Source of the DNA: Alligator mississippiensis
Lineage: Eukaryota > Chordata > Crocodylia > Alligatoridae
Direction of reading: 5' to 3'
Assembly (NCBI RefSeq): GCF_030867095.1
Contig: NC_081828.1
Coordinates: forward strand, 205,801,978 to 205,865,977
Length of the DNA: 64,000 nt
Every line of letters starts with the position of its first letter. Position 1 is the first letter of the stretch. Below are positions 1-12,291 of the stretch, in pieces. The notes under the pieces are model-generated. The model was not told the DNA's origin. It worked only from the letters and a program-made list of their open reading frames with translations, and made no database searches. Made by a program: the position numbers and the translations under genes.

Positions 1-1361
1 GAGGCTTTCTCGTTTCATTTTAAATGAGAACAGAGTCTGCCCGAGAGATCCATCCCAAAGTAAAGGCTTTGTGAGGGGATGCGGAAATGCTCGCTTAGTT
101 GTATGTCTAAATTATTCAAACAATTGATTAGACTGACTGCCCTCTTAAAAAAAAAAATTAAAAAAAAAATCAAAAGACAGTGCTAATTTCAGAGATGCCC
201 CAGACCTTTCCTCAGCTGCATCCCTATTTTGTTCCTTTTTTATTTCCACACACATTCGCATGGATAGGCTCATGAACTTTATTACATACATACTGACTTT
301 CAGGAGCCTGAGATACAGTGCTTCTTTTCCATTTTACACAATATGCCTCTGCTGCCATGACATCTCTCCCTCTCTTTCTTATCTCAGGATCTGGCTGCTT
401 TTGCAATGAGTACCAATTTCTCAATTGCACACAAGTTTAGTTGAACTTGTAAACATCACAACAGACTAGATTACCTTGCTAGAGATAAGACCAGAGACAA
501 CTGTGGCAGGACAATGGCTTTATTCCCTCAGTTTACCCTGAATTTTCTCAATTTCTGATTCAAGAGCATAGCAGAGTATATAAAAGTGACAGCTCATAGC
601 TAAAGCATTGATTTTTTTTCTCATTCTGGATAGTCTCCATATCAGAATCCAAATCTAATAAATGCCTACAAGGAACTCAGAATAGAGGAGCTTTTTAAAC
701 AGATTAAGTGATTTGTGGAAATGTCTCTGAAAATTGTAATTTAAAGTGCTGGAGGCCTCATTTTTGTACAATAAGTGCCAAGAAACATAGTTTTTCATTA
801 CTGGGTTCTTCAATAAACTTGAAGCTCTGCACTCTGAAACAGCTTTTGAGCCTATTCTCTCCCATCAGTGCACATGAGATGTAGGTGAGTTGCTCTTATT
901 AACATTATGGGAAGTTTGGTGAGTTTCCCATGCACAGAAATGAAAAACTGCCTCTTTAGCTTCTCCCTGTCAGTCAGCAATCAGGCCTTCTCCGAGTACC
1001 AAATACTGTAAAATACATCAATATTACTGGAGGAAAATACCTGAATAACTAAGGCTAGTAATTGAAAGTTATTTATAATCTCTGGTGTTAAAGGCATAGC
1101 TTTAAACAAGATATTTTTTATTATGGTAAAATGATCATGCATAACATTTATATAGTGAAGTACTGAAATCTTCCACTGGTGCATGGAGAAAAAAAAATCC
1201 ACTTAACCTATTACTAGAGACTAACGGCATGAGTAATGGCACTGTATGGAGTCATTCACCCTTATGGCACTGGGTATATCATTAGACTAGACTGAAGATT
1301 TTAGGTGTGATTTTATGTACCCAACAGGAGGTGCCTTAAATTACCCAGTGGTAACACGTAG

Positions 1362-2254
1362 GCTAGGGACAGAAGTTACACATAAACCAATTTAAGTGAT
1401 CAGAAATTGGTTTAAGACCTCAGCACATGGGGCTGCCTGGCTGGGGCACAGCAGTCTGTGTCAGGGTCTGCCCCCCTCATTGCTGTGGGGGCACGGCCAG
1501 GAACCAGCTGGCATGGCCCCCTGAGGCAAAGAGGGCAGGGTGGGGGTTTATTCCCTCCTCCGTCCCCTCTCCCCTTGGGGGACTGCAGGTGGGGTCTGCG
1601 ATCTCTGACTACCACCTCCACTAATCTCTCCCTGCATGGGGTGAGCAACATAAGCAGCCCCCTCTCTGCCCCCTTCACCTAAGGGGTCCATGCCGGCCAG
1701 GCTCTGGCTATGCCCCAACCCCTGCCGCTGGAGCCACAAGGGGGAGGGACCCTGATGGAGCAGCAGCCCCTGTGATGGTGCCCTGGGAGTGCAAGCCTCT
1801 TCCTGGCAGGGGGGCTGCACTGTGGGCAGGAGCAGGGTGGGCAGAACTGCTGCAGACTGCGTGGGATGAGCGGCAGCAGTGTGCTAGGGAGGGCTTAGGG
1901 AGCTGTGGCCACCCCTCCGAGTCCTGGTGCTGCTGCTCATCCCACAGTCTGTGGCAGCTCTGCCCACAGCACAGCCCCTCCGCTGGGAAGAGGCTTGTGC
2001 TCCCGGGACACCATCACGGGGGCTACTGCCCCATCACAGTCGCTCCCCCTTGCAGCTCCAGCAGCGGGGGCAGGGCAGGGTGCGGCCAGGGACTGGCCAG
2101 CACAGCCCCCTTGGGCAAAGGGGGCAGGGAGGGGGTTTTCTGAGTCAAAAGTGAATGTCTGATCACTTGCAAACTGGTTCAACCTATGCAGGTTAGACTA
2201 ATCTGCAAGACTGAATCAATTCAGGCTCCAGCTTTTTGAATGTCTGTCCCTAGC
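1362..2254. mobile_element. Large non-autonomous TIR element with GC-rich interior
   Basis: The left end begins GCTAGGGACAGA (1362-1373) and the right end is its exact reverse complement (2243-2254). Homology between the arms continues more weakly, including a shared AAGTGATCAGA-type block near 1395 and 2162 in inverted orientation. The interior is GC-rich and holds two diverged direct copies of a roughly 60-base segment (about 1491-1550 and 2081-2140) sharing GGCCAGG, GGCAAAG and GGGCAGG strings. Open frames here are by-products of the composition; no transposase is seen. I could not find a clear target-site duplication, so the superfamily is not assigned. Confidence 0.6.
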
Positions 2255-3864
2255 TAGTGGACAGGTAATCCACCAATAGTCATGCCAGGTTCAAAACTTA
2301 AAGCAGCAGTCAGCAATGTTTCTCCTGTGCTGGGCCAGCTGGGTCCAAAGTTAGTCACTGCTAGAACCTGGCCAGTGGCAGTACTTCTTCCTGCTCCCCG
2401 GCCACCAAAGTCCCCTGGCTCTAGGCTGGATCTAATGGCACTGTATGCCCTAAGTCAGGGGCCCACAACCTAGACCTAGACCTAAGTAACAACTGTATCA
2501 ATAGTGAATAACAGGGTACAAGTTATTACAATGTGATAGTGGCATCTGCATGTGTCTATATCAATATAACCATAGTAAAACTGCTGAAACTTTGACCTTG
2601 CTTCTTACAGAGATTTAAAGTAGTTAACTTGTGTTGTTACAGCAGCACACAGCTATCACAATTACAGTATATCCTACTCTAGCTGATGTGCATTAGCTCC
2701 CTGCTTCCCTTTCAAAGTAGTTAAAAGATGTACTTGTCCATAGCCTTAGACAAATTGGCAAGGCAATAGAGGGATGTTTATTAAGGGTCCACACTAAGTC
2801 CTCTTAATATTGTATAGCAAGCCTTAAGCATTGTGAAAGACCCGAGACAGGACACGCACATTCATTCTGAAAGAAAGTTGCAGAATAAAGCTCTAGGCTG
2901 GTGAAGATTATATACCAGTACCAAATCTAATATATACCAGTAAACAAATCTAAACCCTGACTGCTGACATTCCTTGGGGTAGGAGCTACCGTTTTTCCCC
3001 AAGTTTGTACAGCTTCTTGCATTGCCCCTTCGCTATATTTGTAGATCTCATTGCCCGGTGAGGGGGGGCATGTCCTGAACCATGACTGGGTTTTATAAGC
3101 AGAAATAATCAAGGGAACATTAAGCAGACTTGTTATTTAATGCCTGCATGTTCCTATCAGTCACCACTGTAAAGCATCAGTGTGAGTATAATACCATATT
3201 GAGCAAATTCCTACTTCATTAAAATGCCCTGCCTAAAATCTGCAAGCAGTACAAGCTGTTTATGATGGCTAGGGAGCAGTCAGAGAAAAGCATGAGTTAA
3301 TCTACAGACACAAGATAACCCACTAAAAAAAAAAATAAAAAAGAATATTGTCCATGGCAAGTTACTACTGTGGCAGGTAATAGTAAATTACCAGTAATGC
3401 ATCTGCCTTTCAGTCTGGGATAATTTCAACCTGTCTCCTGAATTCCAATTTGAGAGAGACCATCTGCAAATAAATGAGAGTTTGTTGACTTCAGACACTA
3501 AGTAAGGGGCCAAAAGCATTGATCTACCACTTCTTTTTCAATCTGCATGCACTGCTTAAAGGAACACAGGACTTCAAGACTATCTCAGCTCATGATCCGT
3601 AGATTTCCATAAGGGACACCTGGCAGATTTCCTGCAGAGTATTTCTTTATGCATGTCTCATGGGATGATGCTGGAAAACTACTTGGTATACTAGGTCCAG
3701 CTCCTCTCATGTTTGTTTGTTTTCTGCAAAAGTAGAATGGGGGCCTTTAATTTAAGACATTAATAAATGTGAGGGGCTCCGTTTTTAATTACAGGCGCAC
3801 AATTAGCCTTCAGGTCTCATTGAACTTGGCTTTGCACAGACACAGTAAGTCCCTGCCCAAGCAT

Positions 3865-4090
3865 TCATGATCTAAATAGACAAGGAAAGTATTATCTCCT
3901 TACCAGTCTTACTTTTGCAGAAAAGGGAGTATAGAGAATTAGGCCACAGGGCTGGAGTGGGAGTGGGCTTCACTGCAGGATTAATCTAAGTGACTTACCC
4001 AAAGTCCCACTAGAAATCTGCGCTTTAACCATTTCTTTTTAATTCCATCCCAGTGCTCTTAGCCACAAGACCGTCCTTCCTCTCTGGCCA
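3865..4090 (-). repeat. MIR-type SINE fragment
   Basis: On the minus strand the sequence follows the MIR core, with a TAAGTCACTTAGATT-type segment after an internal-promoter-like head ending near 4090. It is old and diverged. Confidence 0.55.
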
Positions 4091-6864
4091 TGCCACAAAG
4101 AGGGGCCTACAAATATCCAGACATTCACACCCAAGTACCCTCAGTGATTTGACTTAAGAGCCACTGGAATAGCCTTGACCTCTGGTGTGCGAGCCTTGCC
4201 ATTCTGCTCTGAGGTGAGAAGGAAAGACTACAGAGTCTCCTTATAATGTGAAGATTAAAAAAATCAAACTCTTTCCAAATAAAAGGGCCCAGGACTTGGA
4301 AGGCTGTATTAAAAACAAAACAAAACAAAAATCAGTTCCCTGTTTATATAACAACACGGATAAAAAAAATAACTGAAACCTATTCCAGTGAACAAGGAAC
4401 TAAATCTTAAATAACTTCACACAATCAAGCACACCATAGCCCAGGGGTCCATTTCTTCTCCCACTGAAGTCAGTGGCAACGGCCCTAAGTGATCCATGCT
4501 ATAGTCATAGCATGATAACGCTTCTGGCTCACTGGGAAATAAAATCATTCAGAAGTGAAAACTGATTTTCTTCCCATTACTTGAAGTGAGCATCTGAGGA
4601 GGGAAATTGGCAGGCTAGATTAATAAGACTCCCCCAACCCAATGGCCTGAGCATTACAAAGTAATGCCACAACTTTAATACCACTTCTAATTATTTGATG
4701 AGCGTCCTCCTTAAAGGAACTTTAAATCCACTGAAAGGGCCTTCTTTTTTGCCTGTGCAACATTAGGACTTTTTTTAATTAACCCATTTTAGCTAATAAC
4801 AAATTAATAATAAATTTAGCATAAAATGGTTTACTGCCATTGGATCCCAGATATTTGCCCGTCCTCCACCAGTTAAAGACCTATTGCATATCCCAGCAGT
4901 GGTGCACAGAGCTCTGCTGGAGTTTTTAAAGCCCCAACTGTTAGTTAATTTTGTTAGAATAAACACCCAATAAAATTTTATGATGTGTTCAGCTCTCATT
5001 AAAGATGAAAAACAGCAACAGAGTTCAGCACCCACAAGTAAATACAGACCAAGACAGCTACAGCAGTGCAGTCTCTCGTCATGTCCTCACTAACAGGTAT
5101 CTTGAGGCTTTCTTCCTCTTTTCTAAGGTGCTGATGTATACTAAACAGCACTGCAGAGACAAACCACACCATGTGCTGGAGCATGTTTGCAACAGGTGTG
5201 ACATTTTCAGGGCTTTGGAGAGTACCATCTCCCCAACTTTCCTGGAAAACTTTTATAAGGAACCATTCTCTGGTTCCTTCCCCACCCTCACATGCTGTGT
5301 AGTCCAGAGATAACAGCAGTCTAGACTTCATGGTGAGGCAAACAACTTCGTTTGTAGCCCTTGTATATGGGGAAGAGATCCTCAGATGACTTATTCTTTA
5401 CCACCCAAACACACCTTTTCAGAAATGCAGCAAATAGGCTATTCTAACCCTGGATGGGGACACCTTTCCAGTGCATCTCCGGCGCTCAGCCCTACCCTGC
5501 ATGAACACGTGGATCAGACGAAGCACAATCTTATTTTGAATGTTTTCGCTGTTCATTTTTATACTTTGGTATGGTCTCATTTTTTTAAACATGATTTAGC
5601 CTGACATCATTTAAAGAGCATTCCTTTGTGGGCTTGCTGCTAAGCTCCCAAGGGAGTCAAGGACACTCGTCAATCCAGGTACTCGCCTGGCACTGAACAA
5701 GGACACAGTCAGAACCAGTCCTTCTTGTGAAGAGCCCACCACCTCAAGGGACAAGGCTTCACGAAGAATCAGTAGCCCAAAGCAGCATAGCGAGTTGCCC
5801 ACAGACACGCATAAGGTCAAATCACAGTACCCGAATTCCCAGCCCAATACTTTCTTCACTAGGCTGCTACTATGGCCTCACAAATCTGAGCCCTAAAGCC
5901 AGAGCAACTGATGGGGTATTCTTTGAATTTAACTTTCAACACCTCTCTGTGACGATTTAGGATGCAACGGAGAACTGTATCACTAACATATGTTAAAATG
6001 CCACCTTCCTGAGAAACAATTATATACTACAGATTCTTTAAAGGAAAACTTGAGACTTGTTTGACTATTTATGAGCTTGAAACTGCCATTGTCAGAAGTA
6101 CACTCAAGCCTGGCTAGCGTGGTTGAGACATGCTTGTTTCTGTACCCAGTGGCACACGAAAGAGTGATGTGACCAGCATCCCAAAGGACCAGGCACCCAC
6201 TCACAGCTGGAGGCAGCCTTGGCACAAGGCTAAGACTCAGATACTTCCCTCTGGAGTCAGGATGAGACACCTTAAACAGGCAACAACCACAACCCATCTG
6301 CCATTGTGCTTCTTGTGAAATTCCCATTAACAATAATGGGAGCCTTGAGGAATGACTGGTGGTAGAAATGGTTTCAACGAGTCCCTACTGGGACATCCAT
6401 GACATTCACTGAAAACAAACATTAGCCTTACAAGGGAAAACACAATAATATACTATAGAAATGAGAGCAGAGATTCTAAAGTGTGAAATAAAACAAGATG
6501 GAAATTCTGGCCAAGCATCTCACAAAGAGTCATTAGTACTCGAATGCTTAATGTTGAGTTAATTAAAGTCTGGTTAAGAGGCTTACAAAAACTTCTTTTT
6601 TTTACATCAACAGCTGCAAGACATTTCGTACTAATTCTGCACATTAAAAAGACAGCGTCAACTTAAAATCTTGTCAATTTAGCACATGCTAAAGTCAGTC
6701 TCCAGCGTGACACTGAAACCCCGTGTCAATCTGTGTGGTTCTGTGGTCCATTTTTCTAATTTTTGACATCTTTTGTCCCCTGCTGCTGTGGAAAAGATCC
6801 ATCCAATGGAAAGTTGTGTAATGTACTGTGATGTTGAATGTCATGTACTGTAATACTGTAATAT

Positions 6865-6990
6865 GAACTATAATGCCCAGAAACCTCCAGGGGACTGAAG
6901 GAAGGAACTGTAGTCTGAACTGACGCTCCCAGAAGCTACCAGGGGACTGGAGGAAGGAACTGCAATGTGCTCTACAACTCCCAGAAGGGG
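6865..6990 (+). repeat. Degenerate tandem block of CCCAG-motif units
   Basis: Three imperfect units of about 40-53 bases each begin GAACTGNA or similar, contain a (G/T)CCCAGAA(G) core, and two contain CAGGGGACTG(A/G)AGGAAG. The last unit holds CTACAACTCCCAGAAG, close to the ACTACAnnTCCCAG element found in many vertebrate promoters and bound by ZNF143 and THAP11-type factors. Whether this is a repeat-derived promoter or only an old repeat cannot be settled here. Confidence 0.6.
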
Positions 6991-7348
6991 GCAGGGGAAA
7001 GTGAAAGGAGCAGCATGGGGGTTCAGGTTGTGCAGCAGAGAGAGAAAGAGATGCTTGGTCAGAGAGCTGGAAGAAGAGGTGGAGCTAGGGCAGCAAATTG
7101 CAGCAGCGGGGCTCAGATGTGAAGGCTGGGCAGATGGGTCCAGAGACTAGTTTGCAGCCCTCTGGAGTTGTGGGAGGGTTTTAGATTCTTTTAAGTGTAT
7201 ATATCACAGTGTTAGTGTTTTCTACCAGTTACCTGTTCTTGGCTGAGTTCACTACAGTGTCACTGTTTACTTCCTGTGACCCAGATGCTAAATGTGTGTA
7301 CCTCAATGTTAACATTTATTTAAGTGTGTCTGTCCCCCTCTCCTTCGC

Positions 7349-7392
7349 CCATTGGCTTGTGACCCTAATCCCCAGCATCCCCTTTATAAAAG
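7349..7392 (+). promoter_or_regulatory. CCAAT/TATA pair, possible cryptic or repeat-derived promoter
   Basis: CCCATTGGC (an inverted CCAAT box) is followed about 30 bases later by CTTTATAAAAGG, a strong TATA match. The pair points along the plus strand, antisense to the DPP6-type gene, and lies about 360 bases downstream of the CCCAG-motif block. No recognisable exon follows. It could be a chance match or part of an old LTR. Confidence 0.3.
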
Positions 7393-7559
7393 GATGAACT
7401 TTCCTCTGCCAGTTCCTGGGGTTGAGGGGCTTGGTACAGCTGATTATATAGGAGAAAGACTCTATATTAGTACAGTCAAAGACAAAATCTGAGAAAGAAA
7501 GAAAATTAGAATAGAAAAAACTCTCTCCAATCTGTCACCTGCAGCAGACTGCAGTGTTA

Positions 7560-7805
7560 GGTTTCAATGCCTAGCTCTGCTTCAGACTTCCTTGATTATG
7601 GGCAAACCACTTAAGTGCTGTACCTCAGTTCACTGCCTGTAAAATGAGAACAACTCTTCCTGTCTCTCACCTTTTGTCTGCACTGTCTGTTTAGACAGTC
7701 CCAGCTCCTTAAAGCCTGCAACCTCTTACTGCATATGTCTGTTTATAACATCTAGCAATGTCCTGGTCTTTGTTGGGCCCTTGTGCATGACTGTGTTACA
7801 GCATT
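7560..7805 (+). repeat. MIR-type SINE
   Basis: The core matches MIR in order: AGCTCTGC, a GGGCAAACCACTTAA segment, then CTCAGTTCACTGCCTGTAAAATGAGAA. The tail is diverged. Confidence 0.7.
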
Positions 7806-9039
7806 AAAAAGGCAAAAATATTTAGATCTAAAATGTGATTTTTTTAAAGAGTGTGTCCAGAGTAGGCTTAAAAGATGCCTTTTGAAAATGGTCCAACTAA
7901 AACCTTCTGAAACCCTAGTCCAGACAGTCAGATGTATCTTAGCATGCTAACAGCGCTAATGCCTAAGACACATTACAATGCAACATGACAGCCATCAGCA
8001 GAGTTTTACAGCACGCAGCTAGCTAGGGCATTTTAGAAGCATACTTTTATCGTCATCCAGACAAACCAAAGTTAATGCTGACCCTCACAAATGTGGTCAA
8101 ATGCCACAGGCAAAAGAAAAATGTAATGAGCCAAACTCATCTCATCTGAAGCAAGACAGCACAGAAGGTAAGATCATGGCCCTATCCACACTTGTCATGC
8201 ACCTGGGCTTTTAAAAATGTATGGGGCCTAAATCTCCTGTCAGTTGTATTAATGGAAATCAGCAGGATTTGAAATCAGTGGGAGTAAACTTGGTGGAAAA
8301 CCCTTTAAGTGAGAGGAGAATCGGATGCCTACAGTACAAATATGACAGCCTCTAATTAAAGAAGAGCAATTAAAACATTGTAAGAAAATGTTTTATATGC
8401 ATCAGACAATGTACATTAAGATTTTAGTCCTGGTAATACTGGTTTACCAGATTTCAAGAGATTCTGCCACCGTCAGGTTGGTGCGACTGCCTGTGAAGAC
8501 ACTGTACAGTAAGTAGTACCTGAAGTAGCAGCGTGTAGCTGTCATCTACATCTTTTCAAAATAACAGTAGAGTAATCAAGGATGCAATGAGTCTTTTGTC
8601 TTTTTCAAGATAAGCTTCATGGTGCTTTACCTGAGCAAGGACTTTACATTGTTGCAGGCAAACAGGCCTATAATTGTTTCTCCACCTTATACTTTTTTAA
8701 GACACTGAGATTTGCTAAAGAGAACAGCTGTTTTTCCTCAAAAAAGCAAAAATGTCTAAAGCACCCAATGCTGCCCATAAGTATTCTTTATTCCTGACCT
8801 GCAGTTTGGTTACAGCAATGTATATGGCTGTCCAAAACCCAAGTTCCTCAACTTTAAAGTGAGAAGTGCTGTAGATATATATGTTAGTTTAATGTTAAGA
8901 TATGGCTGGTGTTTGCTTAACATCCACAACAAACTAAAGATTGTCCTACAAGCACTTGGGAGATCAAAGATAGAGGCATTTACCAGTTACTCAGGTTTAA
9001 TGCAGCATTATTCAATTGGGCCAAAATGTACTATACAGT

Positions 9040-9160
9040 CCCAGAGTGTCTCCCAATATCCCTATGAAGAAGGGAAATTTGATTCTCTCCATTTTACAGA
9101 TGAGTAATTGAGGCACAGAAACACTAACGCGCAGATCCAAAAAAGGACCCAGGCATCTAC
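9040..9160 (-). repeat. MIR-type SINE fragment
   Basis: CTCCATTTTACAGATGAG and GAGGCACAGA are the reverse complement of the MIR core. Only the central part is clear. Confidence 0.6.
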
Positions 9161-9857
9161 AGGGTGTCTGTAGATTGAACTGAGACATCCAAGTCCCAGA
9201 GTGTCATCCTCCAAAACCCTGCCAACTACTTTGTCACCTAATATCCAACCTATTAAACTCTCTATGCGACTCAAGTTGTTTCTGTGAATTCCCAAAGCTG
9301 CTTCCATCTCGTCAGTGCTAAACCACTCAGCATCTGTCTCATGCCTAAGCTTGACCAGGATCTCCAGACTAGGTGCTCCTCTGTCCTAGCACATTAAAGG
9401 GACCAGTGTAATAGGTGTGCTGTGAGCCTGTCTGACACTTCTTCAGGCGTGAACTCCACAAAACACACATCCCATGGCCACTTTCATTCTAAACCGTGGC
9501 AAGAGAAGAAAGAGGTAGTGTTGGTGTCAGGGCCCCTTTTTTATACAACAGCTCAGTGGTTGGAGAGCACAGCTCCAGATGTGAGAGATTTGGGTGCTAT
9601 GACCTTATTGCTCCAACGTATGAACCCCACATCTCCATAACTGTCTGGCATTAGGCAACCTTATACAGTTTATTCAATGGCAACTTGAAGCAGAGATCAG
9701 CAGACAGGACTCCCCTCTCCCCAGCAAGTGTCTTGATGCCTGGGCTACAGACTAAGTCTCTCTCCCATTGGCCTAACAAATCATACATTCTTGCAAAGTG
9801 GCATAGCAAACATAAGAAGGATGGCGAGTGTTCTCCCCCAGCCTACCCTATTGCCTG

Positions 9858-9965
9858 GGGACTAGGGCACTTACCTGGGAGGATGGAAATGTAGATTTGA
9901 ACCTGTTCAGGCTGAACCCAGGTGTCTCACATCCTGGATGAGTGCTCTGAACACTGAGGTATGGC
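9858..9965. repeat. tRNA-like hairpin repeat (SINE-derived)
   Basis: GGGCACTTACCTGGGAGGAT, followed by GATTTGAACCTG, resembles the A and B box region of a tRNA-derived SINE. The second half (about 9910-9962) is its approximate reverse complement, so the element could fold into one hairpin. A related inverted copy is at 21833-22050. Confidence 0.5.
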
Positions 9966-11688
9966 ATAACCGGACAGCATTGTCACTATTGTTCTAAAAT
10001 TAAGTGAATGCTCCTGTCCTATTATATCAAGGAACAGAAGGGGGGTGGGGGGCAGGATGTGGCAGGAAGGGACCTGAGTCACACCATAAACATGCAGAGG
10101 GTATGAATCTCACTACAAATCTCACCAAAACTCCCTGTACAGCACATGGGGAGAGTTAGACAGCTAAATATCCAGGCTCTGGCTTCCACTCTGGAAACGA
10201 GGAATCTACAACAAGCAGCAGCACCTTACCCAAGTCCTTTTGTAGATCTAGCCCTAACTGTCCAAAGTCATCATGCAGGAAGCCTGTGGTACAGGAAGGA
10301 ACTGAATTTGAATTTTGTAAACCCAAATCTAGCATCCCTATTATTACAACATCCTTCCTTTAATGCAGACTTGCTTGCTTTAGGTCCAGTCCTGCTCCCA
10401 CCAAAAATCAATGGGAGTTTTCCCCAATGACTTCACAATGTTTGCAAATTTAGGAAACTAAGAGGTTGATTACTACTCAGCCTACTGACATGAGCTGTCC
10501 CTTTGAAGGTAATGGAGTTACTCACCTGAGGAAAGCGCGGACCCCAAATGTGTGAAAAAAATTGCTCAAAAATAGTTACTGCCAGCCAACTAATCAGTCT
10601 TTCAATGCTAATTGGAAGTGACATGGATTTAGATGTTTGCTAATCAGTTAAATAAATTAAATGGATATGTCAATACAATGTGCAAGGTTTTAGTGGATAC
10701 TTACACACTGCTACAGTTTAGAATTTCAATCAAGCGATTTACTTTTATCATTCATTTACTAGGACCCCTGTATATAAAACATTAGCTCCATTGCTCATCA
10801 CAAATATGCAGAGCTGTAAATCTTGCAAAGGAAAGGTGTAGAGACTATTCCTTAGAGAGAGAAAGAAACCACAGCTAAACCAGGAATCAGAGTGACCTTG
10901 CCCCAGTGAGTTGGCAATCCCAGCTGTTTTAAGACATTAAATCAAAAGACTGCCAACATGTTTCAGGGGAAAATAAACTTCTGGCAAACTGCTTCAGAGC
11001 ACATCCCAAGAAAGTCAGCTTATTTGCCCTAGACTAGTCTTCCAGGATAGTTATTAGTTTTCAGCCCTTGCTGAAGAGATACTATTTCTGAACTGTAGAA
11101 GCCTTCTGTGCAACTGAATCAAGCAAGCATGGAGCTGCACGTGGTTTTAAATAAAGAGCTAAAATCACCAGTCACTAAACAAACTATTCAAACAATCATT
11201 AAATAAAACATTCAAACACAACCTACAGTGTTGGCACTGAGCTGCAGGTGTCTTCAAGTACATGTATATCACTTATTCAGCTCCAGAAATATTGGGGCTT
11301 GACCCGTATCTTGCCCTTCTGTGGTACATAACAACACAGCAGCATTTACTGTGATAACAATGTTAAGTAATGACCATGGCCCTGCCCCTTCACCCAAATA
11401 AAGAACAGGGAGTGGCAAAGGAGACCCAACCTTGACAACTTTTCCAAAAGGCCATGCCATTAGATTTAACCTTTGATCTTTCAAGTCCCCACGCATGCCC
11501 TTAAGTATTCGTCCAGGACTAGCCACAAAGATGAGCCCGGCCGTCTTCAGCGGGTCATCCCGTCTCGGTGCACGCCTGGACAGCCTGCAAGCCTCCGCTC
11601 TGCTCATGTAGCCTCCTAGCCAGGGAGGACTGGACCCTCCTGAGAGGGAGGGAAATGGGGGTATCCCCCTCATGCATTGCTATCTGGA

Positions 11689-11886
11689 GGCGTTGGGCTG
11701 CCAGGCTCCGGAACGGGCTCCCAAGGGAGGCGGCGCTCTCCCCCACCCTGGGGGTCTTCAACAGGAGGTCGGATAGAGATCTGGCTGCGGTGTTATGATC
11801 CCAGCGCTCGTTCCTGCGCAGGGCAGGGGGTCGGACCTGATCATCTGTTCAGGTCCCTTCTGACCCTAGAAACTATGAAACGATGC
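11689..11886 (+). mobile_element. CR1 LINE, 3' terminal fragment
   Basis: The sequence holds the CR1 ORF2 C-terminal coding stretch (GGAACGGGCTCCCAAGGGAG, then a GGGGGTCTTCAA segment), followed by the 3'UTR ending CCCTTCTGACCCTAGAAACTATGAAA. It is the same family as 24773-25763 and 32240-34279. It is 5'-truncated, as usual for CR1, and sits about 330 bases inside the DPP6-type intron. Confidence 0.85.
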
Positions 11887-12210
11887 AGGTGGGGAAGGCA
11901 GGCACAGGACACAGCACCCACCTCGGGGGGGTGGTCTCTTTTGGCCTGAGCTGGGAAAAGTGCAAGTGCAATAACATCCCGAAGAGAGAAGGGCTCCGAG
12001 GCTGGCAAAGAACAGCAGCCGGTGCAATCCCACGCCCCGGCCCCGCTGTGCCAAGTGCACAGAGCCTGGACACCTTCCCCACCGAGAAGAGGAAGGAAAG
12101 GGGGGAAGGTCCTGGGATGGAGCAGGCTGGTGCCTCTCCTAGGGGGACGCCCTGCCCCGCTCTGCCATCCCCACCCCCGCGCTGCTGCGGGGAGGTGCGG
12201 GGTCCTCCGC

Positions 12211-12216
12211 CCTTAC
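12211..12216 (-). other. Splice donor of the DPP6-type first exon
   Basis: Read on the minus strand the exon ends AAG and continues GTAAGG, close to the consensus donor. It follows a whole codon, so the intron is phase 0, as expected for this first exon joining the shared exon 2. No matching acceptor with a coding exon was recognised further down the minus strand. Confidence 0.8.
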
Positions 12217-12276
12217 CTTGGGGCCCTTCCCGGCGGGGCAGCGCACGCTGTTGCTCACTCCCGCCGTCTGGTTCAT
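12217..12276 (-). CDS. DPP6: First coding exon of a DPP6-type Kv4 channel auxiliary subunit (isoform 'a' N-terminus)
   Basis: Seen: on the minus strand an ATG in a good Kozak context (CACCATGA) opens 20 codons, MNQTAGVSNSVRCPAGKGPK, which stop exactly at AAG|GTAAGG, a textbook splice donor (phase 0). The exon lies in a CpG island. Known from memory: DPP6 and DPP10 are single-pass type II, catalytically inactive dipeptidyl-peptidase-like proteins that join Kv4 channels in neurons. Their alternative first exons encode different cytosolic N-termini, and the 'a' form begins MNQTA, is 20 residues long and speeds channel inactivation. The peptide shares about 17 of 20 residues with the DPP6a N-terminus as I recall it, and about 10 of 20 with DPP10. 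Inferred: DPP6, with the transmembrane and beta-propeller exons far outside the window, beyond base 1. The same frame is open upstream to another ATG at 12603, but family length favours 12276. DPP10 is the alternative. Confidence 0.82.
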
Positions 12277-12291
12277 GGTGAGGGCAGGGGG

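Larger units (their letters stand above)
1..12216 (-). other. Inferred intron 1 of the DPP6-type gene (running off the window)
   Basis: This follows from the donor at 12211-12216. DPP6 and DPP10 are known for first introns of tens to hundreds of kilobases. I found no further coding exon here. Contents are AT-rich unique sequence, a large TIR element (1362-2254), MIR-type SINEs, a tRNA-like hairpin repeat, a CCCAG-motif block and a CR1 tail. The stretches 1-1361, 2255-3864, 4091-6864, 7806-9039 and 9966-11688 show no recognisable gene or element beyond short A-rich runs (about 147-169, 3325-3341 and an AAAAC run near 4313-4331). Confidence 0.65.

Noticed and set aside
2455..2475. CAGGGGCCCACAACCTA, resembling a hAT terminus
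   Set aside because: No matching inverted end or 8-base duplication was found nearby, and the following sequence is a short CCTAGA tandem.
12217..12276. Assignment of the exon to DPP10
   Set aside because: The DPP10 'a' N-terminus as remembered shares only about half the residues, whereas DPP6 shares nearly all. It is kept as the alternative.
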